A DNA stretch of 44,448 nucleotides from NCBI RefSeq assembly GCF_000227725.2, contig NZ_MU255056.1:1762005-1806452 (forward strand), read 5' to 3'. This stretch comes from Thiorhodospira sibirica ATCC 700588. GTDB lineage: Bacteria; Pseudomonadota; Gammaproteobacteria; Ectothiorhodospirales; Ectothiorhodospiraceae. The position numbers and the translations under genes are program-made. A model generated the notes under the pieces. It searched no databases and was not told where the DNA came from. It saw only the letters and a list, made by a program, of their open reading frames with translations. Positions 32,394 through 41,090 of the stretch are shown piece by piece. Position 1 is the stretch's first letter. The number at the start of each line of letters is the position of its first letter.

Positions 32394-33812
32394 GTGCTGA
32401 AAAAAATCTTAATTGCCAATCGGGGCGAAATTGCGGTGCGAATCATTCGCGCCTGCGCGGAGATGGAGCTGACGTCGGTGGCGGTGTATACCGACGCAGA
32501 CCGTTATGGCCTGCACGTCAAGAAGGCCGACGAGTCGTATTCTATTGGCCCGGATTCACTCGCCGGCTATCTGAACGTGCATCGTATGGTCAATCTGGCG
32601 CGGGCCGCTGGCTGTGATGCGATTCATCCGGGCTATGGTTTTTTGTCTGAAAATCCCCAATTTGCACTGACCTGCGCCCGCCACGGCATTCAGTTTATCG
32701 GCCCGGATGCGGAGGTAATCCGGCGTATGGGCGATAAGGTGGAAGCCCGTCGCGCCATGATCGCTGCCGGAGTGCCGGTGGTGCCGGGCAGTGAAGGCAA
32801 TCTGAACACCGTGGAAGAGGCGGTCAGCATGGCCGAGCAGATCGGCTATCCGGTAATGCTTAAAGCCACCACCGGCGGCGGCGGGCGCGGGATTCGCCGC
32901 TGTGATGATGTGGAATCACTGCGCCGCAATTATGAGCGGGTGCGCTCTGAGGCCACCAAAGCCTTTGGCAATACTGAAATTTTCATGGAAAAGGCGATTA
33001 TCAACCCGCGCCATATTGAGGTGCAAATCCTCGCGGATCGTCACGGCAATGTGATTCACCTGTTTGAGCGGGATTGCTCCATTCAGCGTCGCCATCAAAA
33101 GCTGGTGGAAATTGCTCCCTCGCCACAACTGACCGAGGCGCAGCGTCAGTATGTTGGTGAGCTGGCGGTCAAGGCGGCGCGGGCGGTGAATTATGAAAAT
33201 GCTGGAACGGTGGAGTTTTTGCTTGATCATGAGGGAGCGTTTTATTTCATGGAGATGAATACCCGCCTGCAGGTGGAACATCCGGTCACCGAGATGATCA
33301 CCGGCATTGACATCGTCCAAGAGCAAATCCGCATTGCCGCCGGTCTGCCCTTGCGCTACCGTCAGGAAGAGATCACCCGCCGAGGCTTTGCGATTGAGTT
33401 TCGCATCAATGCCGAGGACCCCAAAAACGATTTTCTGCCCAGCTTTGGCCGTATCACCCGCTATTTTGCACCCGGTGGGCCAGGCGTGCGCACGGATGGC
33501 GCCATCTATACCGGCTATGAGATCCCGCCGCATTATGACTCCATGTGCGCCAAGCTGATTATCTGGGCACTGGACTGGGAGGGCCTGATTCATCGCGCCA
33601 GCCGTACCCTGCGCGATATGGGGGTCTATGGCGTGAAAACCACCATTCCCTATTATCTTGAAATCCTGCGTTCCGAGCAGTTTCGCCAAGGCGAGTTTGA
33701 TACGGGCTTTGTGGAGGCCCATCCGGAATTTACCCACTATTCGGTGCGCCGTCCTACCCGCGAAATTGCCGCCGTTATTGCCGCTGCGCTGGTTGCGCAT
33801 AAAGGTCTTTAA
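32394..33812 (+). CDS. pycA: Pyruvate carboxylase subunit A (biotin carboxylase)
   Basis: This ATP-grasp biotin carboxylase of 472 residues carboxylates the biotin on PycB using bicarbonate and ATP. Features are KILIANRGEIAVRIIRACAE at the start, the glycine-rich ATP loop KATTGGGGRGIR, FMEKAIINPRHIEVQ and the catalytic region MNTRLQVEHPVTEMITG. The start is GTG 32394 with no strong ribosome binding site. Because oxaloacetate decarboxylase beta and gamma subunits are absent and pycB follows after 34 bases, the two-subunit (archaeal-type) pyruvate carboxylase is the better name. An acetyl-CoA carboxylase role is less likely. Confidence 0.9.
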   Translation: MLKKILIANRGEIAVRIIRACAEMELTSVAVYTDADRYGLHVKKADESYSIGPDSLAGYLNVHRMVNLARAAGCDAIHPGYGFLSENPQFALTCARHGIQFIGPDAEVIRRMGDKVEARRAMIAAGVPVVPGSEGNLNTVEEAVSMAEQIGYPVMLKATTGGGGRGIRRCDDVESLRRNYERVRSEATKAFGNTEIFMEKAIINPRHIEVQILADRHGNVIHLFERDCSIQRRHQKLVEIAPSPQLTEAQRQYVGELAVKAARAVNYENAGTVEFLLDHEGAFYFMEMNTRLQVEHPVTEMITGIDIVQEQIRIAAGLPLRYRQEEITRRGFAIEFRINAEDPKNDFLPSFGRITRYFAPGGPGVRTDGAIYTGYEIPPHYDSMCAKLIIWALDWEGLIHRASRTLRDMGVYGVKTTIPYYLEILRSEQFRQGEFDTGFVEAHPEFTHYSVRRPTREIAAVIAAALVAHKGL

Positions 33813-33846
33813 GCCGTTTTGGCATTATCCCTACAGGTATTGATTT

Positions 33847-35682
33847 ATGTCTTCTAAGGTCATGATTACCGACTTAACCTTGCGTGATGGCCATCAGAGC
33901 CTCATTGCAACCCGTATGCGCACCGAGGATATGCTGCCGGTGTGCGCCCAGCTCGATCGCATCGGCTTTTGGTCGCTGGAAGTGTGGGGCGGGGCCACCT
34001 TTGATGCGTGTTTGCGCTTTTTGAAAGAAGACCCGTGGGCGCGTTTACGGGCGCTGCGCCAGGCCCTGCCCAATACTCCTCTGCAGATGCTGCTGCGCGG
34101 CCAGAACCTTTTAGGCTATCGGCATTATGCCGACGATGTGGTGCGCCGCTTCGTCAGCCGTAGCGCGGTCAACGGCATTGATATTTTTCGCATTTTTGAT
34201 GCCATGAACGACACGCGCAACATGCGCGTCGCCATTGAGGCGGTCAAGGCAGAAGGCAAGCATGCCCAGGGTACGCTCAGCTACACCACAAGCCCGGTGC
34301 ATACCCATGCGCAATTTGTTGCCATGGCCAAAGAACTGGCCACGATGGGCTGTGACAGCATCGCCATCAAAGACATGGCCGGGCTGCTCACGCCGATGAG
34401 CACCGCCCAACTGGTGGCCGCGCTGGTGGAAGCCGTGCCCTTGCCGATACATCTGCACGTTCATGCCACCGCTGGCCTGGCCGAGATGTGTCATCTCAAA
34501 GCCATTGAAAACGGCTGTCGGCATATTGAAACGGTGATGTCCGCCTTTGCCGGGGGGACCAGCCATGCGCCCACAGAAAGCATGGTCGCCGCCCTGCAAG
34601 GTACGGAATATGACACTGGCCTGGATTTAAGTGCCTTGCAGGAAATCGGCTTTTATTTCCGCGAGATACGCAAAAAATATCACCAATACGAAAGTGAATA
34701 CACCGGCATTGATACCCGCGTGCAGATCAATCAGGTGCCCGGCGGCATGATCTCCAACCTGATGAACCAGCTCAAAGATCAAGGCGCGCTGGATAAAGTC
34801 GAGCAGGTGATGGCCGAAATCCCCAAGGTGCGCGAAGACCTGGGCTATCCCCCGCTGGTCACGCCCACCTCACAAATTGTCGGCACTCAGGCCGTGATGA
34901 ACGTCCTCACCGGCGAGCGTTACAAAACCATCACCAACGAGGTCAAGCTCTACCTGCAAGGTCGCTATGGACGCACGCCCGGCACCATCAACGCGATTGT
35001 GCGCCAAAAAGCCATCGGCCACGCGGATGTCATTGATTGTCGCCCGGCGGACCTGCTGGAAGATGAAATGGACAACCTTCATGCCCAGATCGGCGCATTG
35101 GCACACAACGAAGAAGACGTGCTGATCTGCGCCATGTTTCCCGAGATTGGCCGCGAATTTCTCGAAGGCCGCCGCGATGGCCACCTCATCCCCGAGCCGC
35201 TGGAACCGCTCCCCTGCGCCACCAGCGGTGCCAGCAGTGAATTACTCGCCCCGGTGGAATTCAAGGCCACCCTGCACGGTGAAACTTACCACATCAAAAT
35301 CACTGGCACCGGCCACAAGCGCGAGGACATGCGCCCCTTTTATATCACCGTGGATGGGATGCCTGAAGAGGTCATCATCGAGACCCTGGATGAGCTGATG
35401 CTCGATGAAGAAAACCTCGACCAGCGACCCAAGACGCGCTCTGGCAGCCAGCGCCCCCGCGCCACCAAACCCGGCCACGTCTCCAGCTCCATGCCCGGCA
35501 CCATCATTGATGTGCTGGTCAAAGAAGGCGACAGCATCAAGGCCGGTGATCCGGTATTGATTCTGGAGGCCATGAAGATGGAAACCGAAGTCCAGGCACC
35601 CGTTGGCGGCACCGTCAAAGCCGTGCATGTCAGCAAAGGCGATAGCGTCAATCCAGACGACGCCCTGGTCGAAATCGCCTAA
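33847..35682 (+). CDS. pycB: Pyruvate carboxylase subunit B (carboxyltransferase-biotin carrier)
   Basis: This 611-residue protein transfers the carboxyl group from biotin to pyruvate, making oxaloacetate to refill the TCA cycle. A carboxyltransferase domain (about 1-300) has ITDLTLRDGHQSLIATRMRT, HVHATAGLAEMCHLKA and metal-binding residues. It is followed by the PYC_OADA region (about 300-470) and a flexible Pro/Ala-rich linker. The biotinyl domain (about 540-611) has the target lysine K577 in LEAMKMETEVQAP. The architecture equals the alpha subunit of oxaloacetate decarboxylase; lack of OadB/OadG favours pyruvate carboxylase. It follows pycA in the same operon and needs biotin, to whose synthesis bioD in this window contributes. 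Confidence 0.92.
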   Translation: MSSKVMITDLTLRDGHQSLIATRMRTEDMLPVCAQLDRIGFWSLEVWGGATFDACLRFLKEDPWARLRALRQALPNTPLQMLLRGQNLLGYRHYADDVVRRFVSRSAVNGIDIFRIFDAMNDTRNMRVAIEAVKAEGKHAQGTLSYTTSPVHTHAQFVAMAKELATMGCDSIAIKDMAGLLTPMSTAQLVAALVEAVPLPIHLHVHATAGLAEMCHLKAIENGCRHIETVMSAFAGGTSHAPTESMVAALQGTEYDTGLDLSALQEIGFYFREIRKKYHQYESEYTGIDTRVQINQVPGGMISNLMNQLKDQGALDKVEQVMAEIPKVREDLGYPPLVTPTSQIVGTQAVMNVLTGERYKTITNEVKLYLQGRYGRTPGTINAIVRQKAIGHADVIDCRPADLLEDEMDNLHAQIGALAHNEEDVLICAMFPEIGREFLEGRRDGHLIPEPLEPLPCATSGASSELLAPVEFKATLHGETYHIKITGTGHKREDMRPFYITVDGMPEEVIIETLDELMLDEENLDQRPKTRSGSQRPRATKPGHVSSSMPGTIIDVLVKEGDSIKAGDPVLILEAMKMETEVQAPVGGTVKAVHVSKGDSVNPDDALVEIA

Positions 35683-35710
35683 ACCTTCCTCGTTTACCGC
35701 TTGCCTACCC

Positions 35711-35734
35711 GGGACCGCCCTCGTCGGCGGTCCC
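35711..35734 (+). terminator. Terminator-like hairpin after pycB
   Basis: GGGACCGCC (35711-35719) pairs perfectly with GGCGGTCCC (35726-35734) around a 6-base loop, 28 bases after the pycB stop. Only a CCC-ATAT tail follows, without a T-run, so it may be a weak intrinsic terminator or a stability hairpin. Confidence 0.55.
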
Positions 35735-35866
35735 CCATATCCGATGGCCTGGCGACGCCCTTGCGGTGTCGCTAGGCAGTGTTTTTTCTGGACGCGTAGA
35801 TCGACTGCCTATGGCCACTCTCCGTATCCGCGAAAGGATTCGTTTAGATAACGGATGCGGCACGGC

Positions 35867-36280
35867 TCAGGATGCGTGATGGCGTTCAATATAGCGTTCG
35901 GTGGCAACGTCCATGGTGGCGCAGTGTTGCAGATACCAGGGGCCAAATTCGTTTAAAAACAGGTCGCGCAGTTCTTCCAGGGTGATCACCCCGGCGTCTA
36001 GGTCATCCATACAGGCCACCAGTTGCTCCAGGCGCTGGTCGTGTTCCTGTTTGTGTCGTTGCAGGGGCGGGAAGTTGGTCTGGCGCATCAGAAGCTCCTC
36101 GCGGTTGAAATGCGCCCGGCTGTGTTCGATAAAATCGCGCAGGGTTTGGCGCAGGCCGGGCGGTTCCTCCTGGGGATGTTGCTCAAAGCCGTGGGTGATG
36201 GTTTTGAGCATGGCGATGGCCTGGGCATGGTCGTCGTGCATGAACGTGCTGTCGGCGGGGGGGGTGGCGGCATCAGTCAT
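35867..36280 (-). CDS. Bacteriohemerythrin
   Basis: This 137-residue non-heme di-iron oxygen-binding protein carries hemerythrin ligand motifs: HDDHAQAI near the start, HSRAHFNREELLM with His and Glu, HKQEHDQRLE with a paired HxxxH, and FGPWYLQHCATMD at the end. It probably senses, stores or carries oxygen in the cytoplasm, as in many microaerophilic proteobacteria. It is a single-domain protein with no fused chemoreceptor or GGDEF domain. It is flanked by a mobile-element scar on the upstream side. Confidence 0.93.
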   Translation of the reverse strand: MTDAATPPADSTFMHDDHAQAIAMLKTITHGFEQHPQEEPPGLRQTLRDFIEHSRAHFNREELLMRQTNFPPLQRHKQEHDQRLEQLVACMDDLDAGVITLEELRDLFLNEFGPWYLQHCATMDVATERYIERHHAS

Positions 36281-36340
36281 AATTTTCTCCGCGAAGAATT
36301 TAGATGCTAGGGGCCGGGCAAGGATACGGCCAGCCTTTGG

Positions 36341-36397
36341 GGGCCGTCATCAGTTTTGCGCGAGAAACCCCGACCTTCAGGCCGGGGAGGGATAGCG
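36341..36397 (+). ncRNA. TnpB-element 3'-end (omegaRNA-tail-like) remnant, copy 2
   Basis: This copy shares GGGCCGTCATCAG, GCGCG, GAAACCCC, the stem CCCCGACC-TTCA-GGCCGGGG (36368-36387, with A/C changes) and the ending GGGATAGCG with copy 1. Downstream bases differ completely between copies, as expected for element ends that sit beside unrelated targets. The tetraloop differs from copy 1 (TTCA here, GCAA there) while the stem is mostly preserved. This suggests the fold mattered before decay. Confidence 0.45.
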
Positions 36398-36701
36398 GCT
36401 ACGATCTTGCAGCCGCCGGAAATAAGTGCAGGCCTTCCACCTGCCGGGCCGTGAGGCTCTGCCCTTACGGGCCTGGTGACGGAGCCTTGCGGCTCGCTCC
36501 CCTCGGGCATGTGCATCACCGGCTCCCGCTTGCGCGGCGGCTGAAACCTTCGGCGTTTTGCCTTGCGCCAGCATGATCTCAGCCTTCCAGTGTCCGGGAC
36601 TGAGGAAGCATCCCGGAGTGGGTCTTAACGACCTGTGATGCACGGAGCGGGTTTGCACCGCTTGCCCTGGTCAACCGAGCTTGCTTTCACCTGCCTGCCG
36701 C

Positions 36702-36754
36702 GCCTGCCTGCCGCGACGCACGCGGCGCAGGCAGGTGCGTCGCGGCAGGCAGGC
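36702..36754. repeat. Perfect 20-bp-arm palindrome with 13-base loop
   Basis: The left arm at 36702-36721 starts GCCTGCCTGCCGCG. The right arm at 36735-36754 is its exact complement. The loop is GCGGCGCAGGCAG. A second copy of CTGCCTGCCGCG directly before the left arm (36691-36702) makes a tandem-plus-inverted arrangement, so several alternative folds are possible. Stability in RNA would be very high. Confidence 0.9.
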
Positions 36755-36785
36755 AAGCTCCGCCCTTCAGGGCGGGGTAGTTGAC
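36755..36785 (+). ncRNA. IS200/IS605-style right-end hairpin
   Basis: The stem CCGCCC-TTCA-GGGCGG (36760-36775), preceded by AAGCT and followed by GGTAGTTGAC, closely resembles the right-end tail of IS605-type TnpB elements. It follows directly on the long palindrome. No tnpB or tnpA remains. The base just after GTTGAC would be the start of flanking target DNA. Confidence 0.45.
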
Positions 36786-36822
36786 GGTGAGTCCGGGCGT
36801 CGTCGCAAGCGCTTGAAAGCCT

Positions 36823-38277
36823 TTAGCGACGCCAAAAGGCCGGGGTGAGTAATACCAAGACGGTAAAGATCTCCAGGCGCCCCATGAGCATAGCAAAAGC
36901 CAGCATCCATTTGGCAAAGTCGTTGATATCGGCATAGTGTGGGCCAACCTCAGCAAGCCCTGGGCCAAGGTTATTCATGCAGGCCGCTACGGCGGAAAAG
37001 GCGGTGATCTGATCCAGCCCGGTTGCCATCAGGGCCAGTAAAATCAGCGCAAAAATCGCCACATAGGCCGAAAAAAAGCCCCATACGGCGTCGATGATGC
37101 GATCCGGGAGGGGGTGGTGTCCGATTTTAACGGCAATCTGGGCGCTGGGATGAATCAGGCGCATGATCTCGCGCTGGCCTTGTTTAAACAGCAATAAAAA
37201 GCGCACGACTTTGATGCCACCGCCGGTAGAGGCGGCACAGGCGCCGATAAAACTGGCAAAGATCAACAATACCGGCAAAAAGCCCGGCCAGTTATAAAAA
37301 TCCGTGGTGGTAAAGCCGGTGGTGGTACCGATGGAAACCGCATGAAAAATCCCCAGGCGCAGCGCGTTTTCTGCATTGTGGGCGGCCTGCGTCCAGTATA
37401 GATAAGCCACACAGACGCTGGCGACGATGCTGATGATGAGCACATAAGTACGAAATTCAGCATCTTTGGCATAGTGCCACAGGCTTAAATTGCGCCAGGC
37501 GACAAAGTGCAGGCCAAAGTTAATCCCGCCGAGCAGGATAAAAAAGATCGCCACCGCCTCCACCGTCGCACTGTCAAAATGCCCAAGACTGGCATCATAG
37601 GTGGAAAAGCCGCCCAGCGATACCGTGGCAAAGGCATGGGCAATGGCATCAAAGACGCTCATCCCCACCAGCCAGTAAGCCATCGCACAGGCAATGGTAA
37701 AACCCAGATACAGATACCACAGGGCCTTGGCGGTTTCAGCGATGCGCGGGGTTAATTTGGAGTCCTTCACCGGGCCGGGCATTTCAGCGCGATAAAGCTG
37801 CATCCCCCCAACCCCCAGCATCGGCAAAATCGCCACCGCCAGCACGATAATGCCCATGCCGCCCAGCCATTGCAGCTGCTGGCGATAAATCAAAATACTG
37901 CGCGGCAGTTCATCCAGCCCCTGCAAGACCGTGGCCCCGGTGGTGGTCAGGCCCGACATCGACTCAAACACCGCATCGGTGATGGAGATCGGCAGGGATT
38001 CATCCAGATAAAACGGCAAGGCACCAAAACAGCCCAGTACCAGCCAGAACATGAACACCACCACAAAGCCATCACGCAGCCGCAATTCCCGCCGCTGGCG
38101 CGCCACCGGCAGCCAGATCAGGGTACCGACGACCAGCAAAATGACAAAGGCATAGATAAATGCCCACAGACTGGCTTCACCATACAGCCAGCCCACGCCA
38201 GCCGGGGGCAGCATGGTCACACTAAAGACCATCAGCAGCAGGCCGAGAATGCGTTGAATAACCCCAAAACTACCCAC
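36823..38277 (-). CDS. trkH: Potassium uptake protein TrkH/TrkG family
   Basis: This 484-residue inner-membrane K+ channel-like transporter has four membrane-pore-membrane repeats. Visible parts include VFESMSGLTTTGATVL (first selectivity loop), SLGGFSTYDASLGHFDS (second), GTTTGFTTTDF with IGACAASTGGGIKVVRFLLL (third) and a fourth near MNNLGPGLAEVGPH. TrkH works with the cytoplasmic gate TrkA, whose gene is not in the window. The length is standard. tatD lies upstream on the same strand. Confidence 0.95.
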   Translation of the reverse strand: MGSFGVIQRILGLLLMVFSVTMLPPAGVGWLYGEASLWAFIYAFVILLVVGTLIWLPVARQRRELRLRDGFVVVFMFWLVLGCFGALPFYLDESLPISITDAVFESMSGLTTTGATVLQGLDELPRSILIYRQQLQWLGGMGIIVLAVAILPMLGVGGMQLYRAEMPGPVKDSKLTPRIAETAKALWYLYLGFTIACAMAYWLVGMSVFDAIAHAFATVSLGGFSTYDASLGHFDSATVEAVAIFFILLGGINFGLHFVAWRNLSLWHYAKDAEFRTYVLIISIVASVCVAYLYWTQAAHNAENALRLGIFHAVSIGTTTGFTTTDFYNWPGFLPVLLIFASFIGACAASTGGGIKVVRFLLLFKQGQREIMRLIHPSAQIAVKIGHHPLPDRIIDAVWGFFSAYVAIFALILLALMATGLDQITAFSAVAACMNNLGPGLAEVGPHYADINDFAKWMLAFAMLMGRLEIFTVLVLLTPAFWRR

Positions 38278-38359
38278 GGATTAGCAACCGTAGCCTATGC
38301 CATCACAGCGAGGCCGCAGCGCGTGAGGATATGGCGGTACACGCAGGCACACACCAACA

Positions 38360-39133
38360 TCACGCGGCCTTAAAGCATCGGTGATAATTCTCGCCGGTGT
38401 GCTGGCTGAGGGCCTCGATGGACAGGTCGCGCAATTTGGCCAGGCAGGCGGCGGTATGCACCAAAAGGGCGGGGTGGTTGGCTTTGCCGCGATGGGGCAT
38501 GGGGGCGAGATAGGGCGCATCGGTTTCAATTAACAGCCGATCCAGCGGCACCCGGCGGGCGACTTCGCGCAGCGCCTCGGCGGTACGAAAGGTGACAATC
38601 CCGGAAAAGGAGATGTAAAACCCCAGATCCAGCGCGGCCTGCGCAGTGTCCCAGTCTTCGGTGAAACAGTGCATCACGCCGCCGACCTCAGCGGCCTTTT
38701 CGGCGCGCAAAATCGCCAAGGTATCGGCGCGGGCGTCGCGGCTGTGAATGATCAGCGGCTTGTTAAGTTCTCGGGCGGCGCGGATATGAACCCGGAAACG
38801 CTCGCGCTGCCACTCCAAATCTCCCTGATTGTAATGATAATCCAGCCCGGTCTCGCCAATGGCGAGCACCTCAGGATGGGCGCCGTCGCGACACAGGGCA
38901 GCAACGCGGGCTTCGGGGCCTTCGCGTTCGCTGGGATGTACGCCCACGCTGCAATCAATGGCGGGATAGTCTTGCGCCATCTGCAATAAGGCCGGGAAGT
39001 GATCCAGGCGAATGGAGACACACAGCATTCGCTGGATGCCCGCCTGGGCGGCGCTGTGCAGCATTCCGGCAAAGCCATCGCTGAAGGGGCCAAGATCAAT
39101 GCGGTCAAGGTGACAGTGGGAATCAATCAGCAT
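38360..39133 (-). CDS. tatD: TatD-family metal-dependent deoxyribonuclease
   Basis: This 257-residue TIM-barrel metallohydrolase has MLIDSHCHLDRIDL with the HxH motif, GVHPSEREG, GETGLDYHYNQG with the metal-bridging Glu, HSRDARADTLAIL, MHCFTEDWDTA and LIETDAPYLAPMPHRGKAN. TatD proteins act as 3'-5' exonucleases and in DNA repair. It begins four bases after trmB and so belongs to the same operon. YcfH and TatD are not easily separated; the family call is firm. Confidence 0.94.
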   Translation of the reverse strand: MLIDSHCHLDRIDLGPFSDGFAGMLHSAAQAGIQRMLCVSIRLDHFPALLQMAQDYPAIDCSVGVHPSEREGPEARVAALCRDGAHPEVLAIGETGLDYHYNQGDLEWQRERFRVHIRAARELNKPLIIHSRDARADTLAILRAEKAAEVGGVMHCFTEDWDTAQAALDLGFYISFSGIVTFRTAEALREVARRVPLDRLLIETDAPYLAPMPHRGKANHPALLVHTAACLAKLRDLSIEALSQHTGENYHRCFKAA

Positions 39134-39136
39134 CGC

Positions 39137-39847
39137 TTATGCCCCGCGCCTATAGGCCAGTTCGCAGATAGCGTGGCCGTGTTGTTCGCCGCGCCGCTCA
39201 AATTTGGTTTTGGGGCGGGGGCACTGTTGTTGCAAGTTGGCTGCATCCAGCGGCTGAAACACGGGAAAATCAGCAATAATCTCTTGCATGTGTTCACCAT
39301 AAGGCGCCCAGTCGGTCGCCAGATGCAGCAGTCCGCCAGGCTGCAGGCACTGTGCCAGCAGGGTGACAAAATCAGACTGGATCAGGCGGCGTTTATGGTG
39401 GCGTTTTTTCGGCCACGGATCGGGAAAAAAGATCTGGATGCGATCCAGGCTGTGCGGCGGGATCATGTGGCGCATAACGTCCACAGCGTCATGACAGATA
39501 ACCCGCAGATTGGGCAATCCCTGCGTCTCAATGCAGTGCAACAGATGGCCCACGCCGGGGCGATGCACCTCAATCCCCAGAAAATCACGCTCCGGCGCAG
39601 CGGCCGCCATGGCAGCCAGCGTCTCGCCATTACCAAAGCCAATTTCCAGCGTCACCGGGGCGCTACGCCCGTAGCACTGCGCCATGTCCAGCGCCGCGCC
39701 GGTATATTCCAGCCCGTACTCTGACCAGTGATCTGTCAGCGCCCGTTGTTGGCCGCTGGTCAGACGGCCCTGGCGACGCACAAAGCTGCGAATGCGCGGG
39801 GCTGCGGGCGCGGCGTTTTGGCGAGATGCGTGTTCAACCACGTCCAT
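39137..39847 (-). CDS. trmB: tRNA (guanine-N7-)-methyltransferase TrmB
   Basis: TrmB makes m7G46 in tRNA using SAM. The 236-residue protein has a disordered N-terminus, then VTLEIGFGNGETLAAMAA (SAM site), DFLGIEVHRPGVGHLL and IQIFFPDPWPKKRHHKRRLI, the signature loop of the family. It starts one base after the thiG stop, an arrangement seen in thiSG-trmB operons of other gammaproteobacteria. Confidence 0.96.
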   Translation of the reverse strand: MDVVEHASRQNAAPAAPRIRSFVRRQGRLTSGQQRALTDHWSEYGLEYTGAALDMAQCYGRSAPVTLEIGFGNGETLAAMAAAAPERDFLGIEVHRPGVGHLLHCIETQGLPNLRVICHDAVDVMRHMIPPHSLDRIQIFFPDPWPKKRHHKRRLIQSDFVTLLAQCLQPGGLLHLATDWAPYGEHMQEIIADFPVFQPLDAANLQQQCPRPKTKFERRGEQHGHAICELAYRRGA

Positions 39848-40642
39848 TTAAAAAAAGGTTCCGTCCAGCGGTGAGGAGGCGCTGGCATAGCGTTTTTTCG
39901 GCATACGTCCGGCCAGAAAGGCCTCACGTCCGGCCTCAATGGCTTTGCGCATGGCGCTGGCCATCAATATCGGATCACGCGCTGCCGCAATGGCGGTATT
40001 CATCAACACCCCATCGCAGCCCAGCTCCATGGCTATCGCACTGTCTGAGGCAGTGCCCACGCCCGCATCCACCAGAATCGGCACCTTGGCGTTTTCGACA
40101 ATCTCCAGGATGTTGTAGCGATTCTGAATCCCCAGCCCGGAGCCAATCGGCGCCGCCAGCGGCATCACCGCCACACAGCCGATCTCTTCCAAGCGCTTGG
40201 CCAGCAGCGGGTCATCACTGGTATACACCATCACCTTGAAACCGTCCTTGACCAGGGTTTCTGCGGCGTGCAGGGTCTGCACCACATCGGGATAGAGGGT
40301 TTTTTCATCACCGAGCACTTCCAGCTTGACCAGATCGTGGCCGTCCAGCAGCTCCCGTGCCAGGCGGCAGGTGCGCACCGCATCCTCGGCGCTGTAGCAG
40401 CCTGCGGTATTGGGGAGCAGGGTGTAGTCTTTGGGCGGGAGCACATCCAGCAGATTGGGCTCATCGGGGTTTTGGCCGATATTGGTGCGCCGGATCGCCA
40501 CCGTAATAATCTGTGCGCCGCTGGCCTTTACGGCCTGGCGGGTTTGCTCCAAGTCTTTGTATTTACCCGTGCCCACCAGCAAACGCGAGTGGTAAGTGAC
40601 GCCGGCGATGATCAAGGGGTCATGATGGGATGTTTCTGACAT
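39848..40642 (-). CDS. thiG: Thiazole synthase ThiG
   Basis: ThiG builds the thiazole phosphate of thiamine from DXP, dehydroglycine and ThiS-thiocarboxylate. The chain begins [20 protein letters not shown]. The active-site lysine lies in [17 protein letters not shown], and [10 protein letters not shown] and [20 protein letters not shown] follow. An ATG at 40690 would add 16 hydrophobic residues absent from the family; ATG 40642 gives 264 residues. It follows thiS (96-base gap) and precedes trmB. No THI-box riboswitch is evident upstream of thiS. Confidence 0.96.
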   Translation of the reverse strand: MSETSHHDPLIIAGVTYHSRLLVGTGKYKDLEQTRQAVKASGAQIITVAIRRTNIGQNPDEPNLLDVLPPKDYTLLPNTAGCYSAEDAVRTCRLARELLDGHDLVKLEVLGDEKTLYPDVVQTLHAAETLVKDGFKVMVYTSDDPLLAKRLEEIGCVAVMPLAAPIGSGLGIQNRYNILEIVENAKVPILVDAGVGTASDSAIAMELGCDGVLMNTAIAAARDPILMASAMRKAIEAGREAFLAGRMPKKRYASASSPLDGTFF

Positions 40643-40738
40643 GCTGTACCACATTAAAAATAGAGGGATAAACAAGGAACTTGAAAGCACGAATAGACAG
40701 GCATTTAGTCTTGCGTATTCATTCGTGATTCAAAGGGC

Positions 40739-40951
40739 TTAGCCGCCCCCGACGGCGTGGACGATTTCCACCCGGTCACCGGCTTTGAAGCAGTAGTCTT
40801 CAAAACAACTGCGCGGGAGGATTTCACCGTTGATTTCCACCGCCAAACGCTGGCCTACGAGATTCAGCTCGGTGAGTAATTCGGCGGCGGTGAGCCCTGC
40901 CGGGAGAGGCTTGGCGGCGCCATTTAAGTGTATTTCAATGGATGTCTTCAT
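40739..40951 (-). CDS. thiS: Sulfur carrier protein ThiS
   Basis: ThiS carries sulfur as a C-terminal thiocarboxylate to ThiG. The 70-residue ubiquitin-fold protein has LVGQRLAVEINGEILPRS in the middle and ends VEIVHAVGGG, which keeps the required Gly-Gly terminus plus one extra glycine. It heads the leftward thiS-thiG-trmB-tatD group. The intergenic region to the divergent DUF2061 gene holds a Fur-like box. Confidence 0.94.
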   Translation of the reverse strand: MKTSIEIHLNGAAKPLPAGLTAAELLTELNLVGQRLAVEINGEILPRSCFEDYCFKAGDRVEIVHAVGGG

Positions 40952-40990
40952 GGGGCTTTGGTTTTAACTATGGGCCTCTTAGAGAAAAAC

Positions 40991-41009
40991 AATTTCAATA
41001 ATCATTCTC
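40991..41009 (+). promoter_or_regulatory. Putative Fur box between thiS and the DUF2061 gene
   Basis: AATTTCAATAATCATTCTC matches the Fur consensus at about 13 of 19 positions, with AATAATCATTCTC strongest. TATACT at 41017-41022 is a plausible -10 for the rightward gene, placing the box in its promoter. It could also affect thiS, whose start is 40 bases to the left. Confidence 0.55.
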
Positions 41010-41090
41010 GTTTGCATATACTGAAATCGTGAGCTGTTGGGCGATGCCCATTACATGGCTTTAATCATCTGATCTTTTAAGGAGTGTGTC

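Larger units (their letters stand above)
36281..36822. other. Scar of TnpB-type elements between hemerythrin and trkH genes
   Basis: No intact gene lies here. The stretch holds the 57-base segment shared with 122-177 (36341-36397), GC-rich filler with several short dyads (36398-36700), a perfect long palindrome (36702-36754) and a second IS200/IS605-style end (36755-36785). The filler includes short open frames on both strands, none with a recognised family. The composition and end motifs suggest two overlapping decayed TnpB-type insertions. Confidence 0.45.

Noticed and set aside
32916-33800. Minus-strand 294-codon frame opposite pycA
   Set aside because: It is the complement of well-conserved biotin carboxylase coding sequence and has no ribosome binding site or family.
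35242-35628. Minus-strand frame with glycine/aspartate-rich protein
   Set aside because: It is antisense to the biotinyl domain and linker of PycB.
40952-41090. THI-box (TPP) riboswitch upstream of thiS
   Set aside because: The conserved CTGAGA/ACCTGA-type segments were not found; the region instead holds a Fur-like site.
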